This document shows positions 34,643-43,315 of a stretch of DNA of 64,000 bases, one piece after another. Made by a program: the position numbers and the translations under genes. The notes beneath the pieces were generated by a model that saw only the letters and a program-made list of their open reading frames with translations, did not search any database and was not told the DNA's origin. Each line of letters begins with the position of its first letter. Position 1 is the first letter of the stretch. This DNA is from an uncultured Sunxiuqinia sp. (lineage in GTDB: Bacteria > Bacteroidota > Bacteroidia > Bacteroidales > Prolixibacteraceae): NCBI RefSeq assembly GCF_963678245.1, contig NZ_OY782772.1, forward strand, positions 62,001 through 126,000, in the 5' to 3' direction.

Positions 34643-35572
34643 TCAGACTTCCTGTGATTGCTGGTGTGCCTCATTGATGCTGGCGTTGAGCTCAAATCCA
34701 ACCAACAAGATCAAGGACATCAAATAAAAAAGAAGCAGAATAACAAGCAGAGTTCCGATGGAACCGTAAAGTTTGTTGTACTGCCCGAAGTTCGTGATGT
34801 AGTAACTGAAACCGATCATCACAAAAATACTTAAAAAAGTGGCTAGCGTTCCTCCAGGAGAAATGAAACGCCACGTGGTTTTCTTGGCCGGAGCAAAATA
34901 GTACAGAAAAGCAAAGGCAAAGAAGAACAAGGTGACGGTGATAATCCATTTCCCAAAAGTGAGCAAATAGTAGGTGAACTTATCATTCAATAAACCCACT
35001 TTTAACATGTAATCAATTGCAAATTGACCTCCCGTAATTAAGGCAATTGAAAGCGTAATTAAAATAGAAAGAATAAATAAAAGCACCACCGCCGTTATCC
35101 GTTGACTTAGCCAACTTCTTCTTTTAAAGGTGTGTAGCGAGCCGTCAAAGGCGCTCATCATACTAGCCAGACCATTGGTTGAAAAAATGAGCGCCATAAA
35201 AAAACCAAGCGACAGTAGGTCTCCCCGCTGACGGGTCAGGATATCCTGTATGGTTTCTTCCACTGTAGAAAATGCATCGGGAGGAAGAAATTCCTGAATC
35301 AGTAAAAATAATTCCTGCTGAAAATTCCTGATTGGTATATAAGGAATTAGGGTAAACAGGAAGATAATGGCCGGGAAAAGTGCAAGAAAAAAACTAAAAG
35401 CAATTGCCGAAGCTCTGGTTGTGATGGATCCGTTGACAATACTGTGCCAAAAAAAAAGCCCAACATCATAAAGCGCAATATCATCAAAACCAGGCAAACT
35501 CGCTTTTCGGGCCCAAATTAAAAGCCGTTGAAAGAAACGCTTAATTTTATGCCTTCGTTGGCTGATGTTCAT
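34643..35572 (-). CDS. YihY/BrkB-family inner-membrane protein
   Basis: A 309-residue membrane protein with about six hydrophobic segments. The family pattern AIAFSFFLALFPAIIFLFTLIP is followed by the loop with LSLGFFMALIFSTNGLASMMSAFD, and FAFLYYFAPAKKTTWRFISPGG comes later. These proteins were once called ribonuclease BN but are now listed as BrkB-like envelope proteins of unclear role. The start is 4 bp from the stop of the DUF4783 gene, so the pair forms an operon. Confidence 0.9.
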   Translation of the reverse strand: MNISQRRHKIKRFFQRLLIWARKASLPGFDDIALYDVGLFFWHSIVNGSITTRASAIAFSFFLALFPAIIFLFTLIPYIPIRNFQQELFLLIQEFLPPDAFSTVEETIQDILTRQRGDLLSLGFFMALIFSTNGLASMMSAFDGSLHTFKRRSWLSQRITAVVLLFILSILITLSIALITGGQFAIDYMLKVGLLNDKFTYYLLTFGKWIITVTLFFFAFAFLYYFAPAKKTTWRFISPGGTLATFLSIFVMIGFSYYITNFGQYNKLYGSIGTLLVILLLFYLMSLILLVGFELNASINEAHQQSQEV

Positions 35573-35576
35573 TCAG

Positions 35577-35969
35577 CTACTGTTTTTCAATTCGTAATTG
35601 GTGAATATATACTTGTGATCCTTTTTCTTTCAATAAAAAGTACACTCTGTAAACGCCGGATTGGGTTGTCAGGTTTCCAATGGCATAACGCGCACCTTCT
35701 TTTCCTCCTTGGTGAATAATTGCAAAACGCTGTGCCGTGTTGGCTGAAAAGAAGTTGGCAACAATTTGTTTTGCCTGATCTTTGCTGTAAACATCTTCTT
35801 TTTCAAGAACGACTAACTCAATATTGTCATTGAAATAGTTTGACAAGGTTGAGGCATTTCCTGTTTTCAAGCTTAATATCACTTCGTCAGGAACTTGCGC
35901 AAAGCTAGCAATAGTCGCAATTGTAAAAACTAGTCCCAGTATGATTGTTTTAATGCTTTGATTTTCCAT
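35577..35969 (-). CDS. DUF4783 exported protein
   Basis: A 130-residue protein with a signal peptide (IILGLVFTIATIASFA) and a small NTF2/SnoaL-like body: ILSLKTGNASTLSNYFNDNIELVV, QAKQIVANFFSANTAQRFAIIHQG and the C-terminal VYFLLKEKGSQVYIHQLRIEK. This matches the DUF4783 family, frequent near rlmH in Bacteroidota. It probably acts in the periplasm, unknown role. It heads the operon with the YihY-like gene and diverges from rlmH. Confidence 0.87.
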   Translation of the reverse strand: MENQSIKTIILGLVFTIATIASFAQVPDEVILSLKTGNASTLSNYFNDNIELVVLEKEDVYSKDQAKQIVANFFSANTAQRFAIIHQGGKEGARYAIGNLTTQSGVYRVYFLLKEKGSQVYIHQLRIEKQ

Positions 35970-36203
35970 TGTTTATCAATTTGAATGCGTTGTCTATATG
36001 CATAAATTGTACCAAATAGGAGTATACATATAGCACGGTATCTAACTTTGTAAAGTTAACAAATTTAAGATTGTATCTATCAAGAGATGCCCGCTTGATT
36101 TTTTGTTGTCTTAATGATATAAACTTTTCAGGAAGAATGCTGATATTTATAGATTACATTTTTAGAGTTAAAAAAGTAGAACGTTGTTTTAAGATAGAAT
36201 AGA

Positions 36204-36677
36204 GTGAAGATTAAATTGATTGTAGTTGGAAAAACTGACCAGCCTTATTTGCAAAAGGGAATTGAAATATATCATCAGCGAATCCCTCATTATCTCCCGT
36301 TCGAGTATTTGGTGATTCCGGATATAAAAAATACGAGAAAGTTGTCGGAAGAGCAGCAAAAAGAAAAGGAGGGTAGCTTAATTCTCGATCAGCTAAAGGC
36401 TGGCGATGAGTTGATTTTACTCGATGAAAAGGGGATGACTTTTCGGTCAACTGAATTTGCACGATTTTTGGAGAAGAAGATGCTTGGTGGAATTAAGAAC
36501 CTTGTTTTTGTTATCGGAGGACCTTATGGATTTTCGGATACCGTATATCAAAAAGCCACTGGTAAAGTAAGCTTGTCAAAAATGACCTTTTCTCATCAGC
36601 TGATTCGATTGATTTTTAGCGAGCAACTGTACCGAGGACTAACGATTCTAAAAGGCGAACCTTATCATCACGAATAG
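36204..36677 (+). CDS. rlmH: 23S rRNA pseudouridine1915 N3-methyltransferase
   Basis: A 157-residue SPOUT methyltransferase. The conserved C-terminal knot has LVFVIGGPYGFSDTVYQKA and LSKMTFSHQLIRLIFSEQLYRG, ending in ILKGEPYHHE, the family hallmark. The start is a GTG at 36204. The length is the family standard. The neighbouring gene downstream starts 18 bp after its stop. Confidence 0.96.
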   Translation: MKIKLIVVGKTDQPYLQKGIEIYHQRIPHYLPFEYLVIPDIKNTRKLSEEQQKEKEGSLILDQLKAGDELILLDEKGMTFRSTEFARFLEKKMLGGIKNLVFVIGGPYGFSDTVYQKATGKVSLSKMTFSHQLIRLIFSEQLYRGLTILKGEPYHHE

Positions 36678-36695
36678 TTGCATTGAAACTGATTT

Positions 36696-39600
36696 ATGAG
36701 ATACAATACAAAATATAATTACCTGTTTTTTTCGCTTTTGTTATTTATAGGGGCCTTTTTGTTGGAACACCATGTATTGTATCACAATCCGGAAGTCAAA
36801 TTGGTGCAGACTTTTGAAAATAAGCTGCATAATCAAAAAGATATTTTAAATGCTCAGTTGGATGAAATTGAGCAAACGCTGAACAACCCCGATTTTGATG
36901 GCCATTTTCAGAATGCATTTATCAATTATTCAACCATTTTCCATGATCAAGGACTTGGGTTTGTTATCTTGAAAGGCGACCAGTTGCTGTATTGGTCACA
37001 TAATCATTTTGCATTTACCAGCCGCTATTCAAGCAAAATGAAAGATCAGCAGTTGCTGGCTCTGCCAAATGGCACCTATCTGGGGCTCAACCGTCAAGTA
37101 GATTCTTTGAATGTCGTTGGACTAATTCAAATCAAGGATGTGTTCAGCATTGAAAATCAATTTATAAACAATCAATTCGTCAACCCATTTGATTTGCCTG
37201 ATGGATTTGTAATTCAGCGTGAAAAGTCAGATTACAACCTGCCTGTTCGCGATGAGAATGGGAATTACCTGTTTTCGATTATGCCGACAGGGAAAATAAA
37301 ATGTAGCGTTGATCAACTTTATTTTCCGGCATTCGTATTCGTGTTGGCTTTTATATTTCTACTGGTCTTTGCTCGAAGGTTCTTCAAACTATTTCGGCAC
37401 GAAAATTTTGTCGTCCGTGTTATTGTTCTGGGCTTATCGCTTATCGGATTCTATTGGATTCATATTTTGTTTCGTATTCCCGAGTTTTTGTACGCGTTCG
37501 ATTTATTTGGGCCATCGCTGTACGCTTATTCTTTTTGGCTTCCGTCTTTGGGCGATTTACTCATTTTCGCCATCTTGTTTTTCTTTTGGAGTATGAATTT
37601 TGTGAAAGATTTTTCGTACTCAAAAAATGCCAAATGGACTGAGCTTCTTATGGTATATTCGTCTAGTTTACTTGTTTATCTTCTTGCCAATTATCTGATT
37701 GAAAACCTGATTGTAAATAGTAGTATTTCGTTTCAGCTGAACCAAATTGACGATATTAACCTGGATAGCATTATCGGATATTTCATTGTAGCGCTACTTT
37801 TCTTTTCTGCTTTTTTAATCAATTTAAAGATCGTAGAACTAAGTGGTCGATATATTTCTAAAAAACGATTTTTACAGATTCATCTGCTGCTAATTATCAT
37901 TAGTGTAAGCTCGGCTATTCTTGCAGGAAATGGTTACGTGTACATGGTTAGTTTGTTTTTGCTGACCAATTTTTCTGTCTTTGCCTTGCAGAATACCCAG
38001 TTTGAGCGGTATTCACTTTCTTATCTGATTTATTTTGTTTCGCTTTTTGCATTTTTCACCTTGATTACTATCCAGCATTACAGTGAGATTCGGCGGATTG
38101 AAAGCCAGAAGTTGATGAGCATAACACTTAACTCGGAGCATGATCCGGCGGCTGAGATCTTTTTAACAGAGATTTACGAAGAGTTGAGTGTTGATTCGGT
38201 AATTCCGTATCTATTGTCGACGACCTATCAAGAGCTGGAGAGTTATATTGAACGCCAGTATTTTGGTGGTTATTTTCGAAAATATGACGTGGATATTATT
38301 CTCTGTCGTGGCTCGGATAGCTTACTGGTTGAACCCGATAATCAATGGGTTCCCTGTTTTCCGTTTTTTGAAAATATGATTGATGAATCAGGCATTCAGA
38401 TTCCGGGTACCGATTTTTACTTCATGGATAATCTGAATGGTCGGATTTCCTACATGGGAAAAATCTTCTATCCACTATCTGCCGATTCGTTGGGTACATC
38501 TATCTTCTTTGAACTTAATTCGCGTTTGCTACCCGAAGGCGCAGGGTTTCCTGAGCTTTTGCTGGATCAATCTATGACCAAACCTGACCGCTATCGACAT
38601 TTTTCCTATTCAAAATATTTCGACAAAGAGCTGGTGCATTTAAGTGGTGACTACCAGTACAATTATTACATCGACAGTTACGATATTGAAAACGACGATG
38701 GAGAGTTTGCGCTCAAGAAATGGGATGGTTACGATCATCTGATTCATAAATTGGGACATGGTAACTACATCATTGTCAGTGGTAAAAAATTTGAATTGCT
38801 TGATTACTTAATTTCGTTCCCATACCTTTTTGTTTTTTACTTTCTGTTTATTTTGGCGGTGGTGTTTGGTGGTAATCCGGCATATCGAAAAAAGGCAATG
38901 ATTTACGACCTGAAGTTTAAAATACAGGCCTCCATCATTACTGTTGTGTTGGTTTCGTTGATGGTCGTTGCCGGAGGGACAATCTTTTATAACATTCAGC
39001 AATATGAAGAAAAGCATCAGGATGATCTGAACGAAAAGATGAAGTCAATTGCTGAAGAAATTGACATGCGATTGAATAATGTGGATGAGATATCGCCGGA
39101 GTTGGTCGATTGGCTATGGCGGGAACTGAATAAGCTGTCCATTGTTTTTCGAACCGACATCAATATTTTTGGTATGGATGGAGAGTTAATTGCTTCTTCG
39201 CGGCCCGAGATTTATTTGCGAGGCATTATTTCGAACCGGATTAATACAGAAGCTTTTTATGAATTGATTGAGAATTACCAGGTCAACTATTCCCAGCCTG
39301 AAAAGATTGGCAAGTTGTCTTATTTGTCGGTTTACGAGCCAATTATTAATAATCGTGGCGACTACCTCGGTTTTATCAATCTGCCCTATTTTTCGCGGGG
39401 AGATGAGTTGAAGCAGGAGATTTCTACTTTTATTGTAGCATTTATTAACCTGTATGTTTTGCTGTTTTTGGCAAGCGTGATTGTTGCGGTATTGCTGGCC
39501 AACCAAATTACTCGTCCGTTGAGCTTGGTTCGCGAAAAACTTAAAGGAATCCAGCTGGTTAAAAAGAACGAACAAATCAGCTATAATCGCGATGATGAAA

Positions 39601-40355
39601 TTGGAGCCCTGATTAAGGAATACAATCGTAAAGTGGAAGAATTGGCAGAAAGTGCAGATTTACTTGCCCGGACCGAGCGTGAATTGGCGTGGCGTGAAAT
39701 GGCGAAGCAAATTGCACATGAAATCAAAAACCCGCTAACTCCAATGAAATTGAATATTCAATATTTACAGCGAGCTAAAGATAATAAGGGTGAGCATTTT
39801 GACGATTATTTTAACCGGGTAACACGTACACTGATCGAGCAAATTGATACGTTGTCGGACATTGCCACCGAGTTTTCAAACTTTGCTAAAATGCCAAAAG
39901 CCAGGAATGAAGCATTCGATTTAGTCAATCAATTAATCAATGTTACCGAGTTGTTTCAATCGAATACGGAGATTGATTTTTCAATGGAGTTTGAGGAGAA
40001 AGGGCAGTTTCTTGTTTATGCCGATCACGAGCAGATTTCGAGAGCGGTGGTGAACCTGATAAAAAATGCCATTCAGTCTATTCCAACCGAACGTCGGGGG
40101 CAGGTGAGAGTGGTACTTTCCAAACAAAAGAATAACGCTGTAATTGCTGTAGAGGATAACGGGTGTGGTATTCCTGAAAATATTCGCCAACAAATGTTTC
40201 AGCCCAATTTTACAACTAAAAGCAGTGGAATGGGCTTAGGGTTGGCAATTGTCAAAAAAATTATTGAAAATGCGAAAGGAACTATTTGGTTTGAAACCGA
40301 ACTGGATGAAGGAACCACTTTTTATATTGAGCTGCCGCTCTTTGACGAAGATTAA
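36696..40355 (+). CDS. Large polytopic sensor histidine kinase (NtrY-like)
   Basis: A 1219-residue kinase. There is an N-terminal membrane helix (residues about 9-26) and a periplasmic region to about 205. A block of about seven hydrophobic helices follows (about 207-470), then a second periplasmic region. Two helices sit near 710-770, a third sensor region near 775-910, and a last helix runs into a HAMP domain (TRPLSLVREKLKGIQ). The kinase core resembles NtrY: EMAKQIAHEIKNPLTPMKLN with His1008, then DNGCGIPEN and MGLGLAIVKKII. No response regulator lies next to it. It starts 18 bp after rlmH. The stimulus is unknown. Confidence 0.9.
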   Translation: MRYNTKYNYLFFSLLLFIGAFLLEHHVLYHNPEVKLVQTFENKLHNQKDILNAQLDEIEQTLNNPDFDGHFQNAFINYSTIFHDQGLGFVILKGDQLLYWSHNHFAFTSRYSSKMKDQQLLALPNGTYLGLNRQVDSLNVVGLIQIKDVFSIENQFINNQFVNPFDLPDGFVIQREKSDYNLPVRDENGNYLFSIMPTGKIKCSVDQLYFPAFVFVLAFIFLLVFARRFFKLFRHENFVVRVIVLGLSLIGFYWIHILFRIPEFLYAFDLFGPSLYAYSFWLPSLGDLLIFAILFFFWSMNFVKDFSYSKNAKWTELLMVYSSSLLVYLLANYLIENLIVNSSISFQLNQIDDINLDSIIGYFIVALLFFSAFLINLKIVELSGRYISKKRFLQIHLLLIIISVSSAILAGNGYVYMVSLFLLTNFSVFALQNTQFERYSLSYLIYFVSLFAFFTLITIQHYSEIRRIESQKLMSITLNSEHDPAAEIFLTEIYEELSVDSVIPYLLSTTYQELESYIERQYFGGYFRKYDVDIILCRGSDSLLVEPDNQWVPCFPFFENMIDESGIQIPGTDFYFMDNLNGRISYMGKIFYPLSADSLGTSIFFELNSRLLPEGAGFPELLLDQSMTKPDRYRHFSYSKYFDKELVHLSGDYQYNYYIDSYDIENDDGEFALKKWDGYDHLIHKLGHGNYIIVSGKKFELLDYLISFPYLFVFYFLFILAVVFGGNPAYRKKAMIYDLKFKIQASIITVVLVSLMVVAGGTIFYNIQQYEEKHQDDLNEKMKSIAEEIDMRLNNVDEISPELVDWLWRELNKLSIVFRTDINIFGMDGELIASSRPEIYLRGIISNRINTEAFYELIENYQVNYSQPEKIGKLSYLSVYEPIINNRGDYLGFINLPYFSRGDELKQEISTFIVAFINLYVLLFLASVIVAVLLANQITRPLSLVREKLKGIQLVKKNEQISYNRDDEIGALIKEYNRKVEELAESADLLARTERELAWREMAKQIAHEIKNPLTPMKLNIQYLQRAKDNKGEHFDDYFNRVTRTLIEQIDTLSDIATEFSNFAKMPKARNEAFDLVNQLINVTELFQSNTEIDFSMEFEEKGQFLVYADHEQISRAVVNLIKNAIQSIPTERRGQVRVVLSKQKNNAVIAVEDNGCGIPENIRQQMFQPNFTTKSSGMGLGLAIVKKIIENAKGTIWFETELDEGTTFYIELPLFDED

Positions 40356-40491
40356 TAATCTGTAAGACTGATGGTCCTTTGCCATTGATTATACTTCGCT
40401 GCCAGTGGACTAGAAAAATGTGTTTTTGGAAAGAGTGGAAACAGTAGGATTCATTTGTTATTGGCGGTGTCTACTTGTTTCCGCAATCAAT

Positions 40492-41139
40492 TTATTTTAA
40501 CTCCAGAATGCGTTCGATTTTTTCAGAAGCTGCTAAGCCATTGGGGTTGCACCCAGGCTTTCCTTCCGGAATATCGATTCCCAACTGTTGATAATAGGAT
40601 ACCCAGGTTGGTGCAAATTTTCCGGTTTCTGGATTTTTAAAAGTCATTGGGGTTAGCTCAAAAATAGAATCTTGAGCAAAAGCCAGGTATATAAACTCGG
40701 AGCAATAGTGGCTTGTGTTGGATAGCAAATAGCTAAAGTTGTATGGTTTCCCAAGCAAGCTGCTGGCTTTGTCGATCGCTGCCGGGATGGCTTTTTGATA
40801 CGCTGTTTTCAGCCGGAAAATAGTTACTTGCGTTGAATCACCTTCAGGGTGGGAGAACTCATTCAGACTCACTTTACAGGTGCCCCCAATAGGACTGGCG
40901 TGAAGCACGTAAACCGAGTCTTTTTCAACAAGAGCCAATCCAATATGCGAAAAGTGCGTATGTTTTTCGGTTTGCGTTACTTTGTCAATGGCTTTCGACA
41001 GACCGTTCGATATTGTTTCACGAAATAGCAAGTCTCCGGTTCTGATAATTTCCGAGGAATAATTCTGGGCTTTGGATGTCACTCCTGTGGTTAGGATTAG
41101 CATTGCTATTAATTGTGTTTTGATCGATTTTAAGAACAT
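40492..41139 (-). CDS. YiiX/NlpC-P60-like permuted papain-fold protein
   Basis: A 215-residue exported protein. The ATG at 41139 is preferred over the longer frame because it gives a signal peptide (TQLIAMLILTTGVTSKAQ) and avoids overlap with arfB. The family pattern is clear: GDLLFRE, then HFSHIGLALVEKDSVYVLHAS (histidine), and YCSEFIYLAF (cysteine nucleophile). These circularly permuted papain-like enzymes act on amide or ester bonds, often in the envelope. It lies 13 bp after arfB on the same strand. The substrate is not known. Confidence 0.82.
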   Translation of the reverse strand: MFLKSIKTQLIAMLILTTGVTSKAQNYSSEIIRTGDLLFRETISNGLSKAIDKVTQTEKHTHFSHIGLALVEKDSVYVLHASPIGGTCKVSLNEFSHPEGDSTQVTIFRLKTAYQKAIPAAIDKASSLLGKPYNFSYLLSNTSHYCSEFIYLAFAQDSIFELTPMTFKNPETGKFAPTWVSYYQQLGIDIPEGKPGCNPNGLAASEKIERILELK

Positions 41140-41152
41140 GTTGAACGGATAT

Positions 41153-41569
41153 TTAAGGTTCAATTTTTCCACGCCATTTTTTCTTCTCACCGGTTTGTTT
41201 TTTCTTGTTGATGCGTTTTTCAATCGAGGATCGGGTAGGCTTGGTGGCTTTCCGTTTTTTAACCGGACGCAGTGCTTTTTGTATGGTTGAATAAAATTTT
41301 TCAGTTGCGATTTCCTTATTTCGAAGTTGTGAGCGATCTTGCTGGCTGACGATGATTAGGTCACCATCGTTGGTAAGTTTTTTGCTTAGTTTCTTAAGCA
41401 AAATTTCTTTTTGACTTTCACGCAATAGTTGCGAGTTGCTAATATTGAAACGTAATTCGATACGTGTATCTACTTTGTTAACATGCTGTCCTCCGGGGCC
41501 ACTACTTCTAGAGGTGCGAAACGATAGCTCGCTACTCAAATCGGGAATATATGTGGAGTAACTGGTCAT
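41153..41569 (-). CDS. arfB: Alternative ribosome-rescue peptidyl-tRNA hydrolase ArfB
   Basis: A 138-residue release-factor-like protein. The catalytic GGQ motif lies in SRSSGPGGQHVNKVDT (GGQ at 26-28). The C-terminal tail is rich in lysine and arginine, as in ArfB/YaeJ, which uses it to enter the empty mRNA channel of stalled ribosomes. No stop-codon recognition domain is present. It is in a minus-strand string with the rhomboids and mutL. Confidence 0.94.
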   Translation of the reverse strand: MTSYSTYIPDLSSELSFRTSRSSGPGGQHVNKVDTRIELRFNISNSQLLRESQKEILLKKLSKKLTNDGDLIIVSQQDRSQLRNKEIATEKFYSTIQKALRPVKKRKATKPTRSSIEKRINKKKQTGEKKKWRGKIEP

Positions 41570-41611
41570 AAAAACATAAATTGGCCGAAAATCCGGTGTT
41601 GAAAACGAAGC

Positions 41612-42484
41612 TTATTTTCCCATTTTAAACAGTAGTTCTTTTTCTTCTTTTGTTAGCGAATCGTAACCTGATTTACTGATTTTTTCCAATACGTGGTTGA
41701 TTTCTTCCTGCTTCAGATTTCGCTGACGATTGTATTCAATATCATCGGTGGGTTTACCTTTGTAGGTTACTTTTATCCTTTGTTTTGGGGTGAAAATTTT
41801 GGCTCCTTGATCCACAACTGTGGAGACGATGTTTGTCAGGTCTTTGTTTTTTCGATATTGCAAAACAAAAATTACACCGAGCAAAGTGCCGCCAATGTGA
41901 GCGATGTTTCCACCTGAGTTTGATGATGCTATTCCGATCACATACATAGCAATAGAAACCAGTGCCACATATTTCATTTTAACCGGACCAATAAACATCA
42001 GGTTGATTGTATGGTTCGGAGCCCACATGGCAACTGCAATAACGATGGCAATTACAGATGCTGATGCACCAAGCAATCGAGAAAACACAACGATATCAGT
42101 AAAGGCCGGGAATAAGTTGTAGGCAGCCAGGAAAAAGAGGCCACCTGCTAAACCACCCAAAATATAAACTCCTAACAATTGTTTCTCGGTAAAATAAAAT
42201 AGAAATATTTTGCCAAGCCAATACAGCCAGAGAACATTAAAAAGAATATGGAAGAAATCGAAGTGAAGGAACATGTATGTAACCAGAGTCCAAGGTTTAT
42301 ATGCCAATTGATGGATGTCGGCCGGTAAAGCCAGCCAACTGACCAAAGAAAAATCCTGATCCAATAAAAAGAAAAACACGTTAATGATCCGAATGAACAA
42401 GAAAACGGCAATATTCACATAGATCAGCCGCGTTAGTACCGACCCTTTTTTAAATGATTCTTTTATTTCATCTATAATACTCAT
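41612..42484 (-). CDS. Rhomboid-family intramembrane serine protease (second of pair)
   Basis: A 290-residue membrane protease with six or more helices. Catalytic serine Ser141 is in RLLGASAS and histidine His196 in GGNIAHIGGT; HFDFFHILFNVLWLYWLG is the usual second-helix block. The ATG at 42484 is preferred; a GTG three codons earlier overlaps the stop of the previous gene. The C-terminal 70 residues are soluble and charged (after HIGGTLLGVIFVLQYRKNK). The gene follows another rhomboid by 8 bp. Substrates unknown. Confidence 0.92.
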   Translation of the reverse strand: MSIIDEIKESFKKGSVLTRLIYVNIAVFLFIRIINVFFFLLDQDFSLVSWLALPADIHQLAYKPWTLVTYMFLHFDFFHILFNVLWLYWLGKIFLFYFTEKQLLGVYILGGLAGGLFFLAAYNLFPAFTDIVVFSRLLGASASVIAIVIAVAMWAPNHTINLMFIGPVKMKYVALVSIAMYVIGIASSNSGGNIAHIGGTLLGVIFVLQYRKNKDLTNIVSTVVDQGAKIFTPKQRIKVTYKGKPTDDIEYNRQRNLKQEEINHVLEKISKSGYDSLTKEEKELLFKMGK

Positions 42485-42492
42485 GTCTCGCA

Positions 42493-43233
42493 CTAATAGA
42501 AATTATTACTGTTTTTATTCCAGTAGCGAATAAGCAGATACCCAAAAAGCATTCCTCCCAAGTGGGCAAAGTGAGCAACATTACTTCCCGGGCGAGACAG
42601 TCCAAGATATAGTTCAATCAACCCATAACCAACCACAAAATATTTTGCTTTGATTGGGATGGGAGGAAAAAGCAACATCAACTGGGTATTTGGGAATAGC
42701 ATTCCAAAGCCAAGCAATACGCCAAATACCGCACCCGATGCACCCACAGTCGGAACGTTCAGCAGTAGATTGAGTTTGCCCATCAGTGGATCAGTATAGT
42801 TTTTTCCTTGCATCCAAATATCGCCCCCGTTCTGCATGACAAGGTCAATATTCTCCGGTGTCATTTGTGAAACCACTGACTGATATTCAATCCAATTGAC
42901 AAAGGTGTGCAAAACAGCGGCACCCAATCCGGTTGCAAAATAGTAAATGAAAAATCGTTTCGGTCCCCAAACACTTTCCAAAATTCGCCCAAACATCCAA
43001 AGTGCAAACATATTAAACAAGAGGTGTGTAAAACCTCCGTGCATAAACATATGCGTAACAATTTGGTAGGGTTCGAACTTGGGTGAAGCAATGTAGTGCA
43101 GGCCGAGTATGCCTGAAAGATTAATGCCTCGCATGCTCATGATGTAGGTTGCCAAAAGCATTAGCGCATTGATGATAATCAGGTTTTTAACAACCGGAGG
43201 TATGGAACTTAAATTGGGTCTGAAATTCTGCAT
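42493..43233 (-). CDS. Rhomboid-family intramembrane serine protease (first of pair)
   Basis: A 246-residue GlpG-type protease with six helices. The catalytic Ser166 lies in VGASGAVFGVL and His224 in AHLGGMLFG. The N-terminal block HMFMHGGFTHLLFNMFALWMFG is typical. The ATG at 43233 is chosen because the 26 upstream codons lack similarity. The gene lies 82 bp after mutL and 8 bp before a second rhomboid. Confidence 0.93.
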   Translation of the reverse strand: MQNFRPNLSSIPPVVKNLIIINALMLLATYIMSMRGINLSGILGLHYIASPKFEPYQIVTHMFMHGGFTHLLFNMFALWMFGRILESVWGPKRFFIYYFATGLGAAVLHTFVNWIEYQSVVSQMTPENIDLVMQNGGDIWMQGKNYTDPLMGKLNLLLNVPTVGASGAVFGVLLGFGMLFPNTQLMLLFPPIPIKAKYFVVGYGLIELYLGLSRPGSNVAHFAHLGGMLFGYLLIRYWNKNSNNFY

Positions 43234-43315
43234 ATCTGAAAAATTTAGATGGTGACTGCAAGAGCCACGCCAAACATTGTTTTCAATACAAAGTAACAAT
43301 ACAAAGGACAAATTG

